Origin: Paenibacillus contaminans | GTDB taxonomy: Bacteria; Bacillota; Bacilli; Paenibacillales; NBRC-103111 | DNA length: 64,000 nucleotides | Direction of reading: 5' to 3' | NCBI RefSeq assembly: GCF_003285015.1 | Contig: NZ_QMFB01000026.1 | Location: 1-64,000 of the forward strand | Part shown: in pieces, positions 8,276 through 16,724 of the stretch | Layout: every line of letters begins with the position of its first letter | How positions within the stretch are numbered: position 1 is the first letter of the stretch | The notes under the pieces: generated by a model | Seen by the model: only the letters and a program-made list of their open reading frames with translations | The model's database searches: none | Told to the model about the DNA's origin: nothing | Translations under genes and position numbers: made by a program

Positions 8276-9730
8276 TTAGCCGTCACGCCGAGGCATCACA
8301 GGCGAATATGGACGACCTGCGATCAACCGCCCGCCATCGGTAAATCCTTCCGGACGATCCTTCAGCACCTCGATCAACAGCCTCCGCCAATCGTTCATCC
8401 TTTCCGCGGCCTGCTCTTTAACGGAAAGCTCCCGGCATTCATTCGGATCTTCCGCCAAATGAAAAAACTGCTCCCTGCCGTCATTCGCGAACCAAATGTA
8501 TTTTTCCTTGCCGTCGGTCAGCGTATGATGCGTATATTGTTTTTCCAGCGCCCCTTCGCCTTGTTCGATGTGAAGGTAGGAGCGCCACTCCGTCTGCTCT
8601 CCCCGCAGCAGGGGAAGCAGGCTCATCCCATCGACTGTTTCAGGAATGTCCAGTCCCGCCATGTCAAGTATGGTCGGCATAATATCTTCCAGACATACCG
8701 GATTGTCGATGACGGTTCCAGGCCGAATGCCGTAGTGCTCGGGAGCGCGAATCAACAGCGGAATTCGTACGGACGGTTCGTAGGGCAGGCTTTTTTTCCA
8801 AAAATAATGATCGCCGAGCATTTCGCCGTGATCGCTTGTAAAAATAACGACGGTATCGCGGTTATCCACGGCCGAACCGAATAAAAATCTGCGAATTTGA
8901 TCGTCGACATGATTGATCAGCCCATAGTAGCCCGCTCTTGCAGAACGCAGCGCTTCGCCGCGCAAATCGACGTTCGTGCTTGCAGGTCCTCTGCCCTTGC
9001 CTCCGCCGATAGGCGGCTCGGCCCAATCCCCAATGACCGGCTCATGCGGTTCTTGCCGCAAATACCTGTCCATGTAAAAAGCCGGAGGAATTAACGGCGG
9101 ATGAGGAGCCAGGAAGGAAACGGTCAGAAAATAAGGACAGGAGGGATCACGATCTTGCAAAAAGCGCAAAGCTTCATTGACCGTCCAATTCGTCTGATGC
9201 AGCGCCTCGTCCAGATGCCAGTGACGCGCCGTCCAATCGCTGTTCATCACGCCTGTACCGTAATAATCCCCTGTGCCGGGATGCTCGCCCGAAGGCATAT
9301 ACGTTTCGATCGGCACTTTTTTCCGCAGCCAACGATCGTAATCCAAAGTACCCAGAACCATATGATCGTAGCCGTATCGTTTGCGTTCCGGATGCTGGTG
9401 CATCGTTCTGCCGGCCAAATACGTCTGATAACCTGCCTTTTTCAAATGCGTAGGAAGACTCAAAGCGGGATCCCAGTCCGAAACATGATCCCGGTACCCA
9501 ACCATCCCGTGAGTAGACGGGAACTGGCCGGAAAGCAGCGACCTTCTCGCCGGAATGCATACGGGACATGTCGTATAACATTTGCTGAACCTAGCTCCGC
9601 TTCCCGCTATATGATCCATGTTGGGCGTCAGCAGTACCGGATGATTTTCGATGCTCAGGCAATCGCCGCGCTGCTGATCGGTCATAATCAAGATTATGTT
9701 CGGTCTTTTTATTGAAGCTTCGGCGTTCAT
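8276..9730 (-). CDS. Cys-type sulfatase, cytoplasmic
   Basis: The 484-residue alkaline-phosphatase-fold sulfatase hydrolyses a sulfate ester, probably on an imported sugar. The metal-binding start NIILIMTDQQRGD, the formylglycine motif C58-I-P-A-R62 and the later TSDHGEMLGDH metal site are all present. Cys-type sulfatases need conversion of that Cys to formylglycine by FGE or anSME; neither gene is in the window. There is no signal peptide. The ATG at 9730 follows GGGAGGAATTA and overlaps the TAA of the upstream esterase (TAATG), so the two are translationally coupled. It is the last gene of module 1. The exact substrate cannot be read from sequence. Confidence 0.93.
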   Translation of the reverse strand: MNAEASIKRPNIILIMTDQQRGDCLSIENHPVLLTPNMDHIAGSGARFSKCYTTCPVCIPARRSLLSGQFPSTHGMVGYRDHVSDWDPALSLPTHLKKAGYQTYLAGRTMHQHPERKRYGYDHMVLGTLDYDRWLRKKVPIETYMPSGEHPGTGDYYGTGVMNSDWTARHWHLDEALHQTNWTVNEALRFLQDRDPSCPYFLTVSFLAPHPPLIPPAFYMDRYLRQEPHEPVIGDWAEPPIGGGKGRGPASTNVDLRGEALRSARAGYYGLINHVDDQIRRFLFGSAVDNRDTVVIFTSDHGEMLGDHYFWKKSLPYEPSVRIPLLIRAPEHYGIRPGTVIDNPVCLEDIMPTILDMAGLDIPETVDGMSLLPLLRGEQTEWRSYLHIEQGEGALEKQYTHHTLTDGKEKYIWFANDGREQFFHLAEDPNECRELSVKEQAAERMNDWRRLLIEVLKDRPEGFTDGGRLIAGRPYSPVMPRRDG

Positions 9731-10878
9731 TAATTCCTCCCTTCCTGCTCGCCGCAAAATGTCTGCAGCTGCAGAAAAGACTTTACAAGTTCGCGGATCG
9801 TCAGTTCAAGCGATTTCGCCATTCGCTGAAAGCCAAGATCGGTCGGATGAATGCCGTCGACGGTGCACTCGCTAAAATCGTCTCCAAGCAGTTTAGAGCC
9901 GTCGTAGAAATGGATATTGGCGTCCCCTTCCTTCGTAAACCGCTCAACCGTTTCCTGCTGCACCTGTTTACAGCCTTCTCGCATGTGCAGCATGCCTTCA
10001 TCGAAGCGTTCCTTCGCATAGCGTATTTTGGAGACTACCAAAATCGGCACGACTGGGTGGCTTTCTCGCAATATGCGGATAAAAGCCGGTAAAGTCGACG
10101 CCATATGCTCGACAGATGCTACGTTCGCTTCGTAGTCCAAAACGAACAGGGCCGGATCGGCGATTTCAGCAATCGTCCGGGCGAGCTCCGGCTCCCCTTT
10201 GCCATTGCCGGAAAAGCCGAGATTGACGAATTCGAGCGGAATGGCACGACTCAAAATCGCCGGATACGCCATACCAGGACGCGAGGCACAGCCCCCTTGC
10301 AGAATCGACGTACCGTAAAGTACGACCGGTTTGGCGCACGCGAAACCGGGAGCCTCGCTCAAATCGGCATCCAGATCGATGCCGATCCATACTTCATCGA
10401 CTCCTTGATACAAAGGGAAGTAAAGCGTTATACAGTATTCGCGTTTCATCTGCCAGTCATAGAATAGCGCTTCATAGTCAGCTTTCGCAGGATCGAAACG
10501 GGCCGTTCCCCAAAATTGCTCGCTGCCGGGCTCGCCAAGATAGCAATCGAAGCCGCGCTCTCCGGTCGCGGCCATATGATACACGCCTCCCGATCCCGAT
10601 AGCTTAACCTTGATCGAAAGACTTGAAGAATTCGTGCGAAAGCGGATTTGCCCGCCTGCGGTACAATCTGCCAGCATATCGACTGCTTCAGGCAGGGGAT
10701 CAGCCGGAGAAACCGGGAGGCGGCGGTACCTGCCTTCCTTGGCGATCCAAGGAAAACCGGCGATTTGAAATGGCTGTTCGAATGGAGACAGCCACTTTAG
10801 CGACGTATTTATACTATTCTCAACGTTCATATTCTTGTCGAGTTCTCTGACGTCGATCTTTTTTGCTTGCCCGGACAT
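9730..10878 (-). CDS. SGNH/GDSL-family esterase
   Basis: The 382-residue protein has an N-terminal beta-rich half (to about 170) and a C-terminal SGNH hydrolase domain. The nucleophile Ser is in LYGTSILQGG, the oxyanion Asn in NLGFSGNGKGE, and the catalytic Asp/His in DGIHPTDLGF. It lacks a signal peptide and probably removes acyl (acetyl-type) groups from imported oligosaccharides, an inference from its place between a GH109-like gene and a sulfatase gene. The ATG follows AGGAG at 10 bases. It is coupled to the sulfatase by a stop-start overlap. A 107-bp inverted-repeat element separates it from the gene upstream. Confidence 0.88.
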   Translation of the reverse strand: MSGQAKKIDVRELDKNMNVENSINTSLKWLSPFEQPFQIAGFPWIAKEGRYRRLPVSPADPLPEAVDMLADCTAGGQIRFRTNSSSLSIKVKLSGSGGVYHMAATGERGFDCYLGEPGSEQFWGTARFDPAKADYEALFYDWQMKREYCITLYFPLYQGVDEVWIGIDLDADLSEAPGFACAKPVVLYGTSILQGGCASRPGMAYPAILSRAIPLEFVNLGFSGNGKGEPELARTIAEIADPALFVLDYEANVASVEHMASTLPAFIRILRESHPVVPILVVSKIRYAKERFDEGMLHMREGCKQVQQETVERFTKEGDANIHFYDGSKLLGDDFSECTVDGIHPTDLGFQRMAKSLELTIRELVKSFLQLQTFCGEQEGRN

Positions 10879-10937
10879 GAGCGTTCATCTCCTGCATCTG
10901 ATCGTTTTTGCATTAGGAGTCAAACGTGCGTTCCCTA

Positions 10938-11044
10938 TTAGAGCGTCTTCAAACCTAATATAACCATAACAAAATATATCGTCTTCTCATAGGAGAATTT
11001 TACCATGTTTTGGGATTGATTTATAGTTTGAAGACACGCTCTAA
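10938..11044. mobile_element. 107-bp MITE-like element with terminal inverted repeats
   Basis: The ends are TTAGAGCGTCTTCAAAC (left) and, reading inward from the right, TTAGAGCGTGTCTTCAAAC. They match except for two missing bases on the left. The AT-rich interior codes for nothing. The right end contributes the TAG stop of the upstream GH109-like gene (11043-11041). No transposase is nearby, so it would be mobilised in trans. It sits inside the module 1 operon. The family was not identified. Confidence 0.7.
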
Positions 11045-12273
11045 ACGGATTCATCCACACGGTCCAGCCTATATCGGCCGGCCGGACCCGGAGAACGGCC
11101 GATCCATTTGCCTTTTGTGAAATCGGGAATCGCGACAGGAGCGCTGCCCAGCGCTATCGAATTTTCGGACAATACGGTAATCGCCATCCAAACGGCGGTA
11201 TCGTAGACGTCGATCGGCGTATCCGCCCGGTTTCGTATACTTTCTATGAATGCGCGGAGCACCAGATAATCCATGCCGCCGTGACCGCCTTGTACCCCTT
11301 CCTTCAAAAATCGCTTCCAGATCGGATGCTCATACTGATCGCGATAGGTGTCGAAAGGCTCCCACTGGTGCTCAGGGCTTCTTCCTTCGATATGGATCGA
11401 ATTGTTGTCCTCCATCCAGAGCCCCTTCGTTCCCTGTACCCTCCCCGCCCGGGAATAGGGACGAGGCAGCGTCGTATCGTGAATCATTTGGACGGTTTCG
11501 CCGCCCGCGCATTTGATCATCGTCGTCACGATATCGCCCTGGGCGAATTTCGTTTTGGCCAACGGGTCATTTTCGCCGAACCTGTCCGCCGCCCATTCCC
11601 GAATGCCACACGCCTTCGAGGACATCGAGGTCAAGGTCATCAGTCTGTTTCCTCGGTTAACGTCCAACATTTTCGATACCGGACCGAGTCCGTGAATCGG
11701 GTACAGCTCGCCGTTGCGGTGCAAATAATTGCGATACCGGTTATGCCGATTCCGTTCGCCGAGCGCGACTTCGCTTCGCAGGTCGTGCTCATAGCCGCAC
11801 TGGCAGTGGACCAGCTCGCCAAGCAGCCCCTTCTTCACCATGTGGAGAACGGCAAGCTCCTCCCGTCCGTAACAGCAATTTTCCAGCAGCATGCAGGGCA
11901 CCCCCGTTTGCTCCGATGTTCGGACCAACTCCCAGCACTCTTCCAGCGAAGCGGCTCCGCCAACCTCCATACCTGCATATTTGCCAGCTTTCATTGCCGC
12001 GATAGCGATTTCCGCATGCGTATTCCAGGTCGAGGCGATAATAACGCCTTGTATATCGCCGCGCGCAAGCAGCTGCCTATAATCCGAGTACCCTTCCCCA
12101 TTTGGACGTCCCGCCTGTTTCATAATGTCCAGTCCTGTCTGCAGCCGATCCTCGTAAAGCTCGCAGACGGCCGTCACCTCCACATCGTCCATGGCCAGAA
12201 GGCATTGGAGCAAGCCGCTTCCCCTCTCCCCCAATCCGATTACGCCCAATTTAACCGTAGATCGCGTCTGCAC
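11041..12273 (-). CDS. Gfo/Idh/MocA-fold protein resembling GH109 NAD-dependent glycosidases
   Basis: The N-terminal Rossmann fold has GVIGLGERG; the C-terminal half has YPIHGLGPVSKMLDVNRG, SMSS and GGHGGMDYLVLRAF. These are the landmarks I associate with GH109 alpha-N-acetylgalactosaminidases, which use bound NAD+ for a redox-assisted cleavage; plain sugar dehydrogenases of the superfamily usually lack the GHGGMD stretch. It has no signal or Tat peptide, unlike many characterised GH109 enzymes, so it is cytoplasmic. GTG at 12273 is chosen (AAAGGCAGGG 8 bases upstream); a TTG at 12294 with weaker AGGG is possible. The stop codon lies inside the inverted repeat of the downstream element. A simple dehydrogenase remains the alternative. 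Confidence 0.8.
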   Translation of the reverse strand: MQTRSTVKLGVIGLGERGSGLLQCLLAMDDVEVTAVCELYEDRLQTGLDIMKQAGRPNGEGYSDYRQLLARGDIQGVIIASTWNTHAEIAIAAMKAGKYAGMEVGGAASLEECWELVRTSEQTGVPCMLLENCCYGREELAVLHMVKKGLLGELVHCQCGYEHDLRSEVALGERNRHNRYRNYLHRNGELYPIHGLGPVSKMLDVNRGNRLMTLTSMSSKACGIREWAADRFGENDPLAKTKFAQGDIVTTMIKCAGGETVQMIHDTTLPRPYSRAGRVQGTKGLWMEDNNSIHIEGRSPEHQWEPFDTYRDQYEHPIWKRFLKEGVQGGHGGMDYLVLRAFIESIRNRADTPIDVYDTAVWMAITVLSENSIALGSAPVAIPDFTKGKWIGRSPGPAGRYRLDRVDESV

Positions 12274-12311
12274 GAGTTTATCCCTGCCTTTCAATTACGT
12301 ACCCTGAAATT

Positions 12312-14759
12312 CTATCCATTCTCCTCAAGTACAACGGAAAGCCGGATCTCGCGATCCGATTCGCCGGGAAGCAGCGTGAAGGTCAATTTATTCCCTTCCA
12401 CGCCCAGCGAAGAAACGATGTCCGCCCCGCAAGTGACCGAATGTGCCGCTTGACATACCCGATACGGCACCTCCAGCTCCAAAGTCAGCTTGCACTTTGC
12501 CACCCGGCCCGGCAAAACGGCCTTTAATTCAAGCTTTTCCGCTGAGAGGCGGGTCACTGCGAATGACAATGTGCCGCTGTTGGTTCTTGCTCCGCTCACC
12601 TCTACCGTCTTACCGGTATCGAGCCAGTCCCGCGGAATGCACGGCAGCAGATGCAGCTCGTCCTCAGTCAGCATATATAAGCTGTTGCTTATCATTTCGA
12701 TCAGCCGCCCGTTGCCGCTGCCGTTCGGCTGCCAAGGAGACAGCCACGGGAGCTGCGGACAATACCTTTCATGGGTGTGAAGCGTATCTAGTGTAGTCGA
12801 GAAAGCCAGGGTCGAATAAAAATAACGCAGCGCCTTCTCACGTTTGCCCTGCATAGCCCAAGTCCGGTGCCAAATCCTTTCCGAGGCGTTGACGTAATAC
12901 AAATCGACGTCTCCCTCTGCGTATTCCTTCTGCAGCCGGCCCAATTCGGCATCTTCCATTTGATCCATCTTGCATGCGAATAAATCGGTCAGCCTGCCCG
13001 AAATCCGCATAAAATGCTCAAGCTCGGCTACGCGCCCGTCATCCGGGGCCAAAAGCCCGTATTCCAGCAGATTGATCGGACCGTCGACAGCGTAAATGCC
13101 GACATCACGGCCCGGTTCCGCGTATAGTTCGTTTGCGATCCAGCGTATGTTTTCTCCCTGCGGGTACATATGCGTCGCCCGATCGACGGCATTCAGGATG
13201 CACGTGCGGTAATCCTCCGCCTCCGCCATCCACCGCTCCGCTTCCGGATGGCCGATTTCCCGCAGTGCCCGGGCGATCCAGTAATAACCGTACCAGGTTA
13301 TCGTATCGGTAAAGAAAAAGTAACCTCTGTTCGGCCAGTCGTGCGGTCTTCCCGGAGTCAGAAGCCCGTAATGGCGTGCTTCCCCTCCCAACCCTGAAGC
13401 CGATTTCTTCGTGGCGGCCCGTTCGTTCGCCACCCAAGCGCATGCCTTCAACACCGGCTCCAGCACGGCATACAGCCACTCGCGATCATGCGTCAGCCAG
13501 AAGTGGCTCGCGACCATGCCGAGAACCGAGCCTGTCTCCGACATCCAATGGATTTTGGCGCGAAACGAGCCTTCGGAAGAAGCGATATCGCCGTCGGGTC
13601 CAATGCTGCTTTCCTGAGTCGACATAAAATATCGGAGCGCTTTTTCCGTCAAATGCCCGTATCCCATCCGGTCTAGCGTCCGCAAATAAGCGGACACCTC
13701 CCACGAATAAACCTCGGAAAAGTCGTGAAATCCTCCCTGTCCGGGGATGATTTGCGAGCCGTCGGGAAGCTCGGTCATTAATTGGAAATGATTCGTTCTT
13801 ATCGTATCGAACACGTCCTGAACGATACGTTCGGGAATACGCACCGTCATGCCGCCTTTAAGCGTATCGCTCCACATTTGACGGCAGGCGGCAATCGCCT
13901 CGCCGGCTCCGAACAGCTGCGCTCCACATTCCGGTTTCACGGCTTCAGCCGCAGCCGTATCGGGAAGTTCGCTGCGCTCCGTCCTGCCGGCCGCCGCGGC
14001 ATCCGGCCGTTCCGAAAAATCCGGGTATAACGCCTGGAGCGATATACGTTTCGATTGACCCGGTGCTAGCGCAGCGGCGAACTTCAAAGCATTGGCGAAA
14101 AGAACCTGCTCACCTTCTCCTGTAAGTGCGGCTTTCGTACCGCCATCGGCCGCAAAACGGAGAAGCTCCCGCCCGGCGGCATCCTTTGCAATCCCTGTAC
14201 AAGAATGCTCCGCCGCATCCGCAGAATCGTCCCTTCCAGCGGTTACCGAAGCGATTTGTCCGCGCCGCCACGCATCCTCTACGGTCTCGAACGGAATATA
14301 ATCCTCATTGTCGTGCCGATAAAGCGCGTCATGGACGGTATCGATCGCAAGTACATGCACAAACGCCTGCTTCTCCAGCGTCGGATGTAAATTCGTGAGA
14401 TCTAGATACATGTGCACCGAGCCGTTCCCATCCGGACCATTCGTCGTTAGCGCGGTCAAGCGATATTCGATCGCTGTGTCCCGATAAGTTAGCTTCGCGA
14501 CGGGCAGCTCGGGAGAGAGGAGCGATTGCTCCATACCGCGATAGTCGATCATTTGCGGCCGTTCCTCCTCCAAAGAGGCGATCGCGAAGCCGTATCCCCT
14601 TCGAATCGGGCCATATCTGCCAAGGGCGTCCCTTAGCAGCAGCGTCATATCGGGACGCACCTCAACAAGCGTTCGGTCGAGCGGCCTGTGAATGAAAATC
14701 CTTTTGCTCCGCGGGCGCGGGTATAAACCGGAAATGGAATGCCAGTTCGGTTCTCTCAT
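12312..14759 (-). CDS. Six-hairpin glycosidase-like protein
   Basis: This is an 815-residue cytoplasmic protein. Residues 1-270 look like a beta-sandwich, 300-720 like an (alpha/alpha)6 barrel (SWEVSAYLRTLDRMGYGHL, WMSETGSVLGM, RGYFFFTDTITWYGYYWIARAL, LDTLHTHERYCPQLPWLSPW), and 725-815 like a closing beta domain. This order is typical of glycoside hydrolases such as families 65, 78 and 95. I could not assign a family, and no catalytic residue is certain. It lies between permease and GH109-like genes of module 1, so it probably cleaves the imported glycan. The ATG is preceded by GAGGAG at 12 bases. Residues 270-300 are Ala/Glu-rich and linker-like. Confidence 0.75.
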   Translation of the reverse strand: MREPNWHSISGLYPRPRSKRIFIHRPLDRTLVEVRPDMTLLLRDALGRYGPIRRGYGFAIASLEEERPQMIDYRGMEQSLLSPELPVAKLTYRDTAIEYRLTALTTNGPDGNGSVHMYLDLTNLHPTLEKQAFVHVLAIDTVHDALYRHDNEDYIPFETVEDAWRRGQIASVTAGRDDSADAAEHSCTGIAKDAAGRELLRFAADGGTKAALTGEGEQVLFANALKFAAALAPGQSKRISLQALYPDFSERPDAAAAGRTERSELPDTAAAEAVKPECGAQLFGAGEAIAACRQMWSDTLKGGMTVRIPERIVQDVFDTIRTNHFQLMTELPDGSQIIPGQGGFHDFSEVYSWEVSAYLRTLDRMGYGHLTEKALRYFMSTQESSIGPDGDIASSEGSFRAKIHWMSETGSVLGMVASHFWLTHDREWLYAVLEPVLKACAWVANERAATKKSASGLGGEARHYGLLTPGRPHDWPNRGYFFFTDTITWYGYYWIARALREIGHPEAERWMAEAEDYRTCILNAVDRATHMYPQGENIRWIANELYAEPGRDVGIYAVDGPINLLEYGLLAPDDGRVAELEHFMRISGRLTDLFACKMDQMEDAELGRLQKEYAEGDVDLYYVNASERIWHRTWAMQGKREKALRYFYSTLAFSTTLDTLHTHERYCPQLPWLSPWQPNGSGNGRLIEMISNSLYMLTEDELHLLPCIPRDWLDTGKTVEVSGARTNSGTLSFAVTRLSAEKLELKAVLPGRVAKCKLTLELEVPYRVCQAAHSVTCGADIVSSLGVEGNKLTFTLLPGESDREIRLSVVLEENG

Positions 14760-14789
14760 CTTTGTTCATATCTCCTCTCCACAAACCGT

Positions 14790-15674
14790 TCATTCTTTCA
14801 CGCTGCCAAGCACGATCCCTTTGACGAAATATTTTTGCAATAACGGGTAAACAAGCAAGATCGGCAAAGCCCCCAAAAAGATTTGCGCCGCTTTGGCCGT
14901 ACGGTCGGATATTTGGGCCAGCGACATCCAATCGTTCCCCTTCATGGTCGTCATCGTTTTATCGATCACGACAGTTTGCAGGTAGCTGGAAAGCGGATAG
15001 CGCTCAGGCGAATTCATCAGAATGAGTCCGTCGAACCAGGAATTCCAATGCCCCACCAGAGTGAACAAAGCGATTGTCGCCAGCGCCGGCATCGAAAGCG
15101 GAACGTAAATGCTCCACAGCACTTTCCAGTGCCCCGCCCCGTCCATGAAGGCCGACTCCTCGATTTCCTTCGGCAATCCGCGGAAAAAGTTCAGCAGCAA
15201 AATGACGCTAAACACGGGGACCGCGCCGGGCAGCACCAGCGCCCAAATCGAATCGAGCAGTCCGGTCATCCTGATCGTCATATACCATGGAATGAGACCG
15301 CCGCCGAACAAGATCGTAAACACGAAAAACCATGCATAAACCGTCCGGTAACGAAACGCCGACACCTCTTTGGACAGCGGGTATGCTGCGAGCAGCGTAA
15401 ACAGCATGTTGATAGCCAGTCCAAGCGCCGCCCGCTTCAACGTAATGCCGAAGGAGCGAAGAAACTCCGGCTTTTGCAAAATAAATTCATACGATTTCGT
15501 CGTAAAGTCGACCGGCCATAATTTCACAAGCCCCGCCGTCGCCGCAGGACTTGAGCTGAGGGAAACGGCCAGCACGTGGATGAGCGGAAACAAGCATAGA
15601 AAGGAGAGTGTGATCATGAATATATAATTAAAAATGATGAAGCTTTGTCTGCCTAACGTCCTTTGATATCGCAA
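14790..15674 (-). CDS. Sugar ABC transporter permease, LplC/YtcP type
   Basis: This is a 294-residue inner-membrane subunit with six predicted helices. It starts with FNYIFMITLSFLCLFPLIHVLAVSLSS and ends with the family tail FVKGIVLGSVKE. The cytoplasmic EAA loop that contacts the ATPase is recognisable around EIEESAFMDGAGHWKVLWSIYVPLSMPALA. The start is TTG, well placed after GGAAGGG (6 bases). It pairs with the permease encoded upstream and the lipoprotein at 16725. No ATPase gene is present; in Bacillus such importers share MsmX. Confidence 0.94.
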   Translation of the reverse strand: MRYQRTLGRQSFIIFNYIFMITLSFLCLFPLIHVLAVSLSSSPAATAGLVKLWPVDFTTKSYEFILQKPEFLRSFGITLKRAALGLAINMLFTLLAAYPLSKEVSAFRYRTVYAWFFVFTILFGGGLIPWYMTIRMTGLLDSIWALVLPGAVPVFSVILLLNFFRGLPKEIEESAFMDGAGHWKVLWSIYVPLSMPALATIALFTLVGHWNSWFDGLILMNSPERYPLSSYLQTVVIDKTMTTMKGNDWMSLAQISDRTAKAAQIFLGALPILLVYPLLQKYFVKGIVLGSVKE

Positions 15675-15728
15675 AACGGTCCCTTCCTTTCTTTCGCCTG
15701 TCGGTTAGTCGGCCGTACAATATATCCT

Positions 15729-16631
15729 TTAGAAAATTCTGTAGTTGGCGAGCCGGTAAGCCAGAAAGTAAGAGATCGAAATCAACACCAAAGAGACGGC
15801 AGATTTGAGCAGCCCTACTGCGGTGGCCACACCGAATTTGAATTCCACAAGCCCAAGCCGGTAAATGAGCGTGTCCAGTACGTCTCCGGTCTCATAAACG
15901 ACCGGACTAAGCAAATTGTAAATCTGGTCGAAACCGGCATTGAGTACGCTCCCCAAGCTTAATGTCATAAGCAGGACGATAATCGGGCGCATGCCGGGAA
16001 GCGTAATATGCCAGGTTTGCTTCCATCGGTTCGCTCCGTCGACGAGCGCCGCTTCATAAAGCGACGGATTGATGCTCGTTAATGCGGCCAAATAAACGAT
16101 CGTGCTGAAACCGAACTCTTTCCACACGTCTGAAGTGACAAGCACGGTGCGGAACCAATCGTTATCGCCGAGAAAGAAAATCGGCTTGACTCCGAACGTG
16201 CCGAGCATCTGGTTGACGATTCCTTGGGACGGCGACAAAATATCGATCAGGATTCCCCCAAGAATGACCCAAGATAAAAAATGCGGCAAATAGATGAGCG
16301 TCTGGATGCCTCTCTTGACAAATTTCCCGGCAATTTCGTTCAGCAATATCGAAATCGTAATCGGCACGATCTGATTCGCAATAATTTTCAGCACCGCAAT
16401 CCAGAACGTATTCCATAACACCTGGGTCACATTGGGCATCAGCAGCACGTAACGGAAGTTGTCCAAACCGTTCCACTCCGAGTGGAATATGCCTTTGGCC
16501 GGTATAAATTTCTGAAAGGCGATCACCACGCCCGCCATCGGGATGTAGCTGTATACAATCAATATAATGACGCTGGGCAGCAGCATTAGATGCAGCGGCA
16601 GCTCGCGCAGCCTTCTTCGCTTCGTTTCCAT
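15729..16631 (-). CDS. Sugar ABC transporter permease, LplB/YteP type
   Basis: This 300-residue inner-membrane permease opens with VIILIVYSYIPMAGVVIAFQ and carries the EAA loop NPSLYEAALVDGANRWKQTW and the C-terminal FLAYRLANYRIF. It is closely similar to the module 3 permease at 53782, sharing for example IQTLIYLPHFLSW, LSPSQGIVN and FGFSTIVYLAALTSINP, which points to duplication of the uptake module. The ATG follows AGGACGGATTAGG. A strong stem-loop separates it from the binding-protein gene. Confidence 0.94.
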   Translation of the reverse strand: METKRRRLRELPLHLMLLPSVIILIVYSYIPMAGVVIAFQKFIPAKGIFHSEWNGLDNFRYVLLMPNVTQVLWNTFWIAVLKIIANQIVPITISILLNEIAGKFVKRGIQTLIYLPHFLSWVILGGILIDILSPSQGIVNQMLGTFGVKPIFFLGDNDWFRTVLVTSDVWKEFGFSTIVYLAALTSINPSLYEAALVDGANRWKQTWHITLPGMRPIIVLLMTLSLGSVLNAGFDQIYNLLSPVVYETGDVLDTLIYRLGLVEFKFGVATAVGLLKSAVSLVLISISYFLAYRLANYRIF

Positions 16632-16668
16632 CCTAATCCGTCCTATCTATATCGGATTTAAACATGAA

Positions 16669-16706
16669 GGAGGGGAAAGGCGGGATCGTCCCTTCCTTCC
16701 CCCTCC
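16669..16706 (-). promoter_or_regulatory. Intercistronic stem-loop between binding-protein and permease genes
   Basis: GGAGGGGAAAGG with GGGA pairs imperfectly with TCCC, CCTT and CCCCCTCC around a three-base loop. No U-run follows, so it is more likely a transcript-stabilising or partial-attenuation hairpin, which would keep binding-protein mRNA in excess. A similar hairpin sits at the same place in module 3. Confidence 0.6.
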
Positions 16707-16724
16707 ATGCCGATTATTTGCGGC

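Noticed and set aside
11281-12453. 390-codon open frame opposite the GH109-like gene
   Set aside because: It is antisense to a conserved Rossmann protein, crosses a gene boundary, and shows no recognisable domain or start signal.
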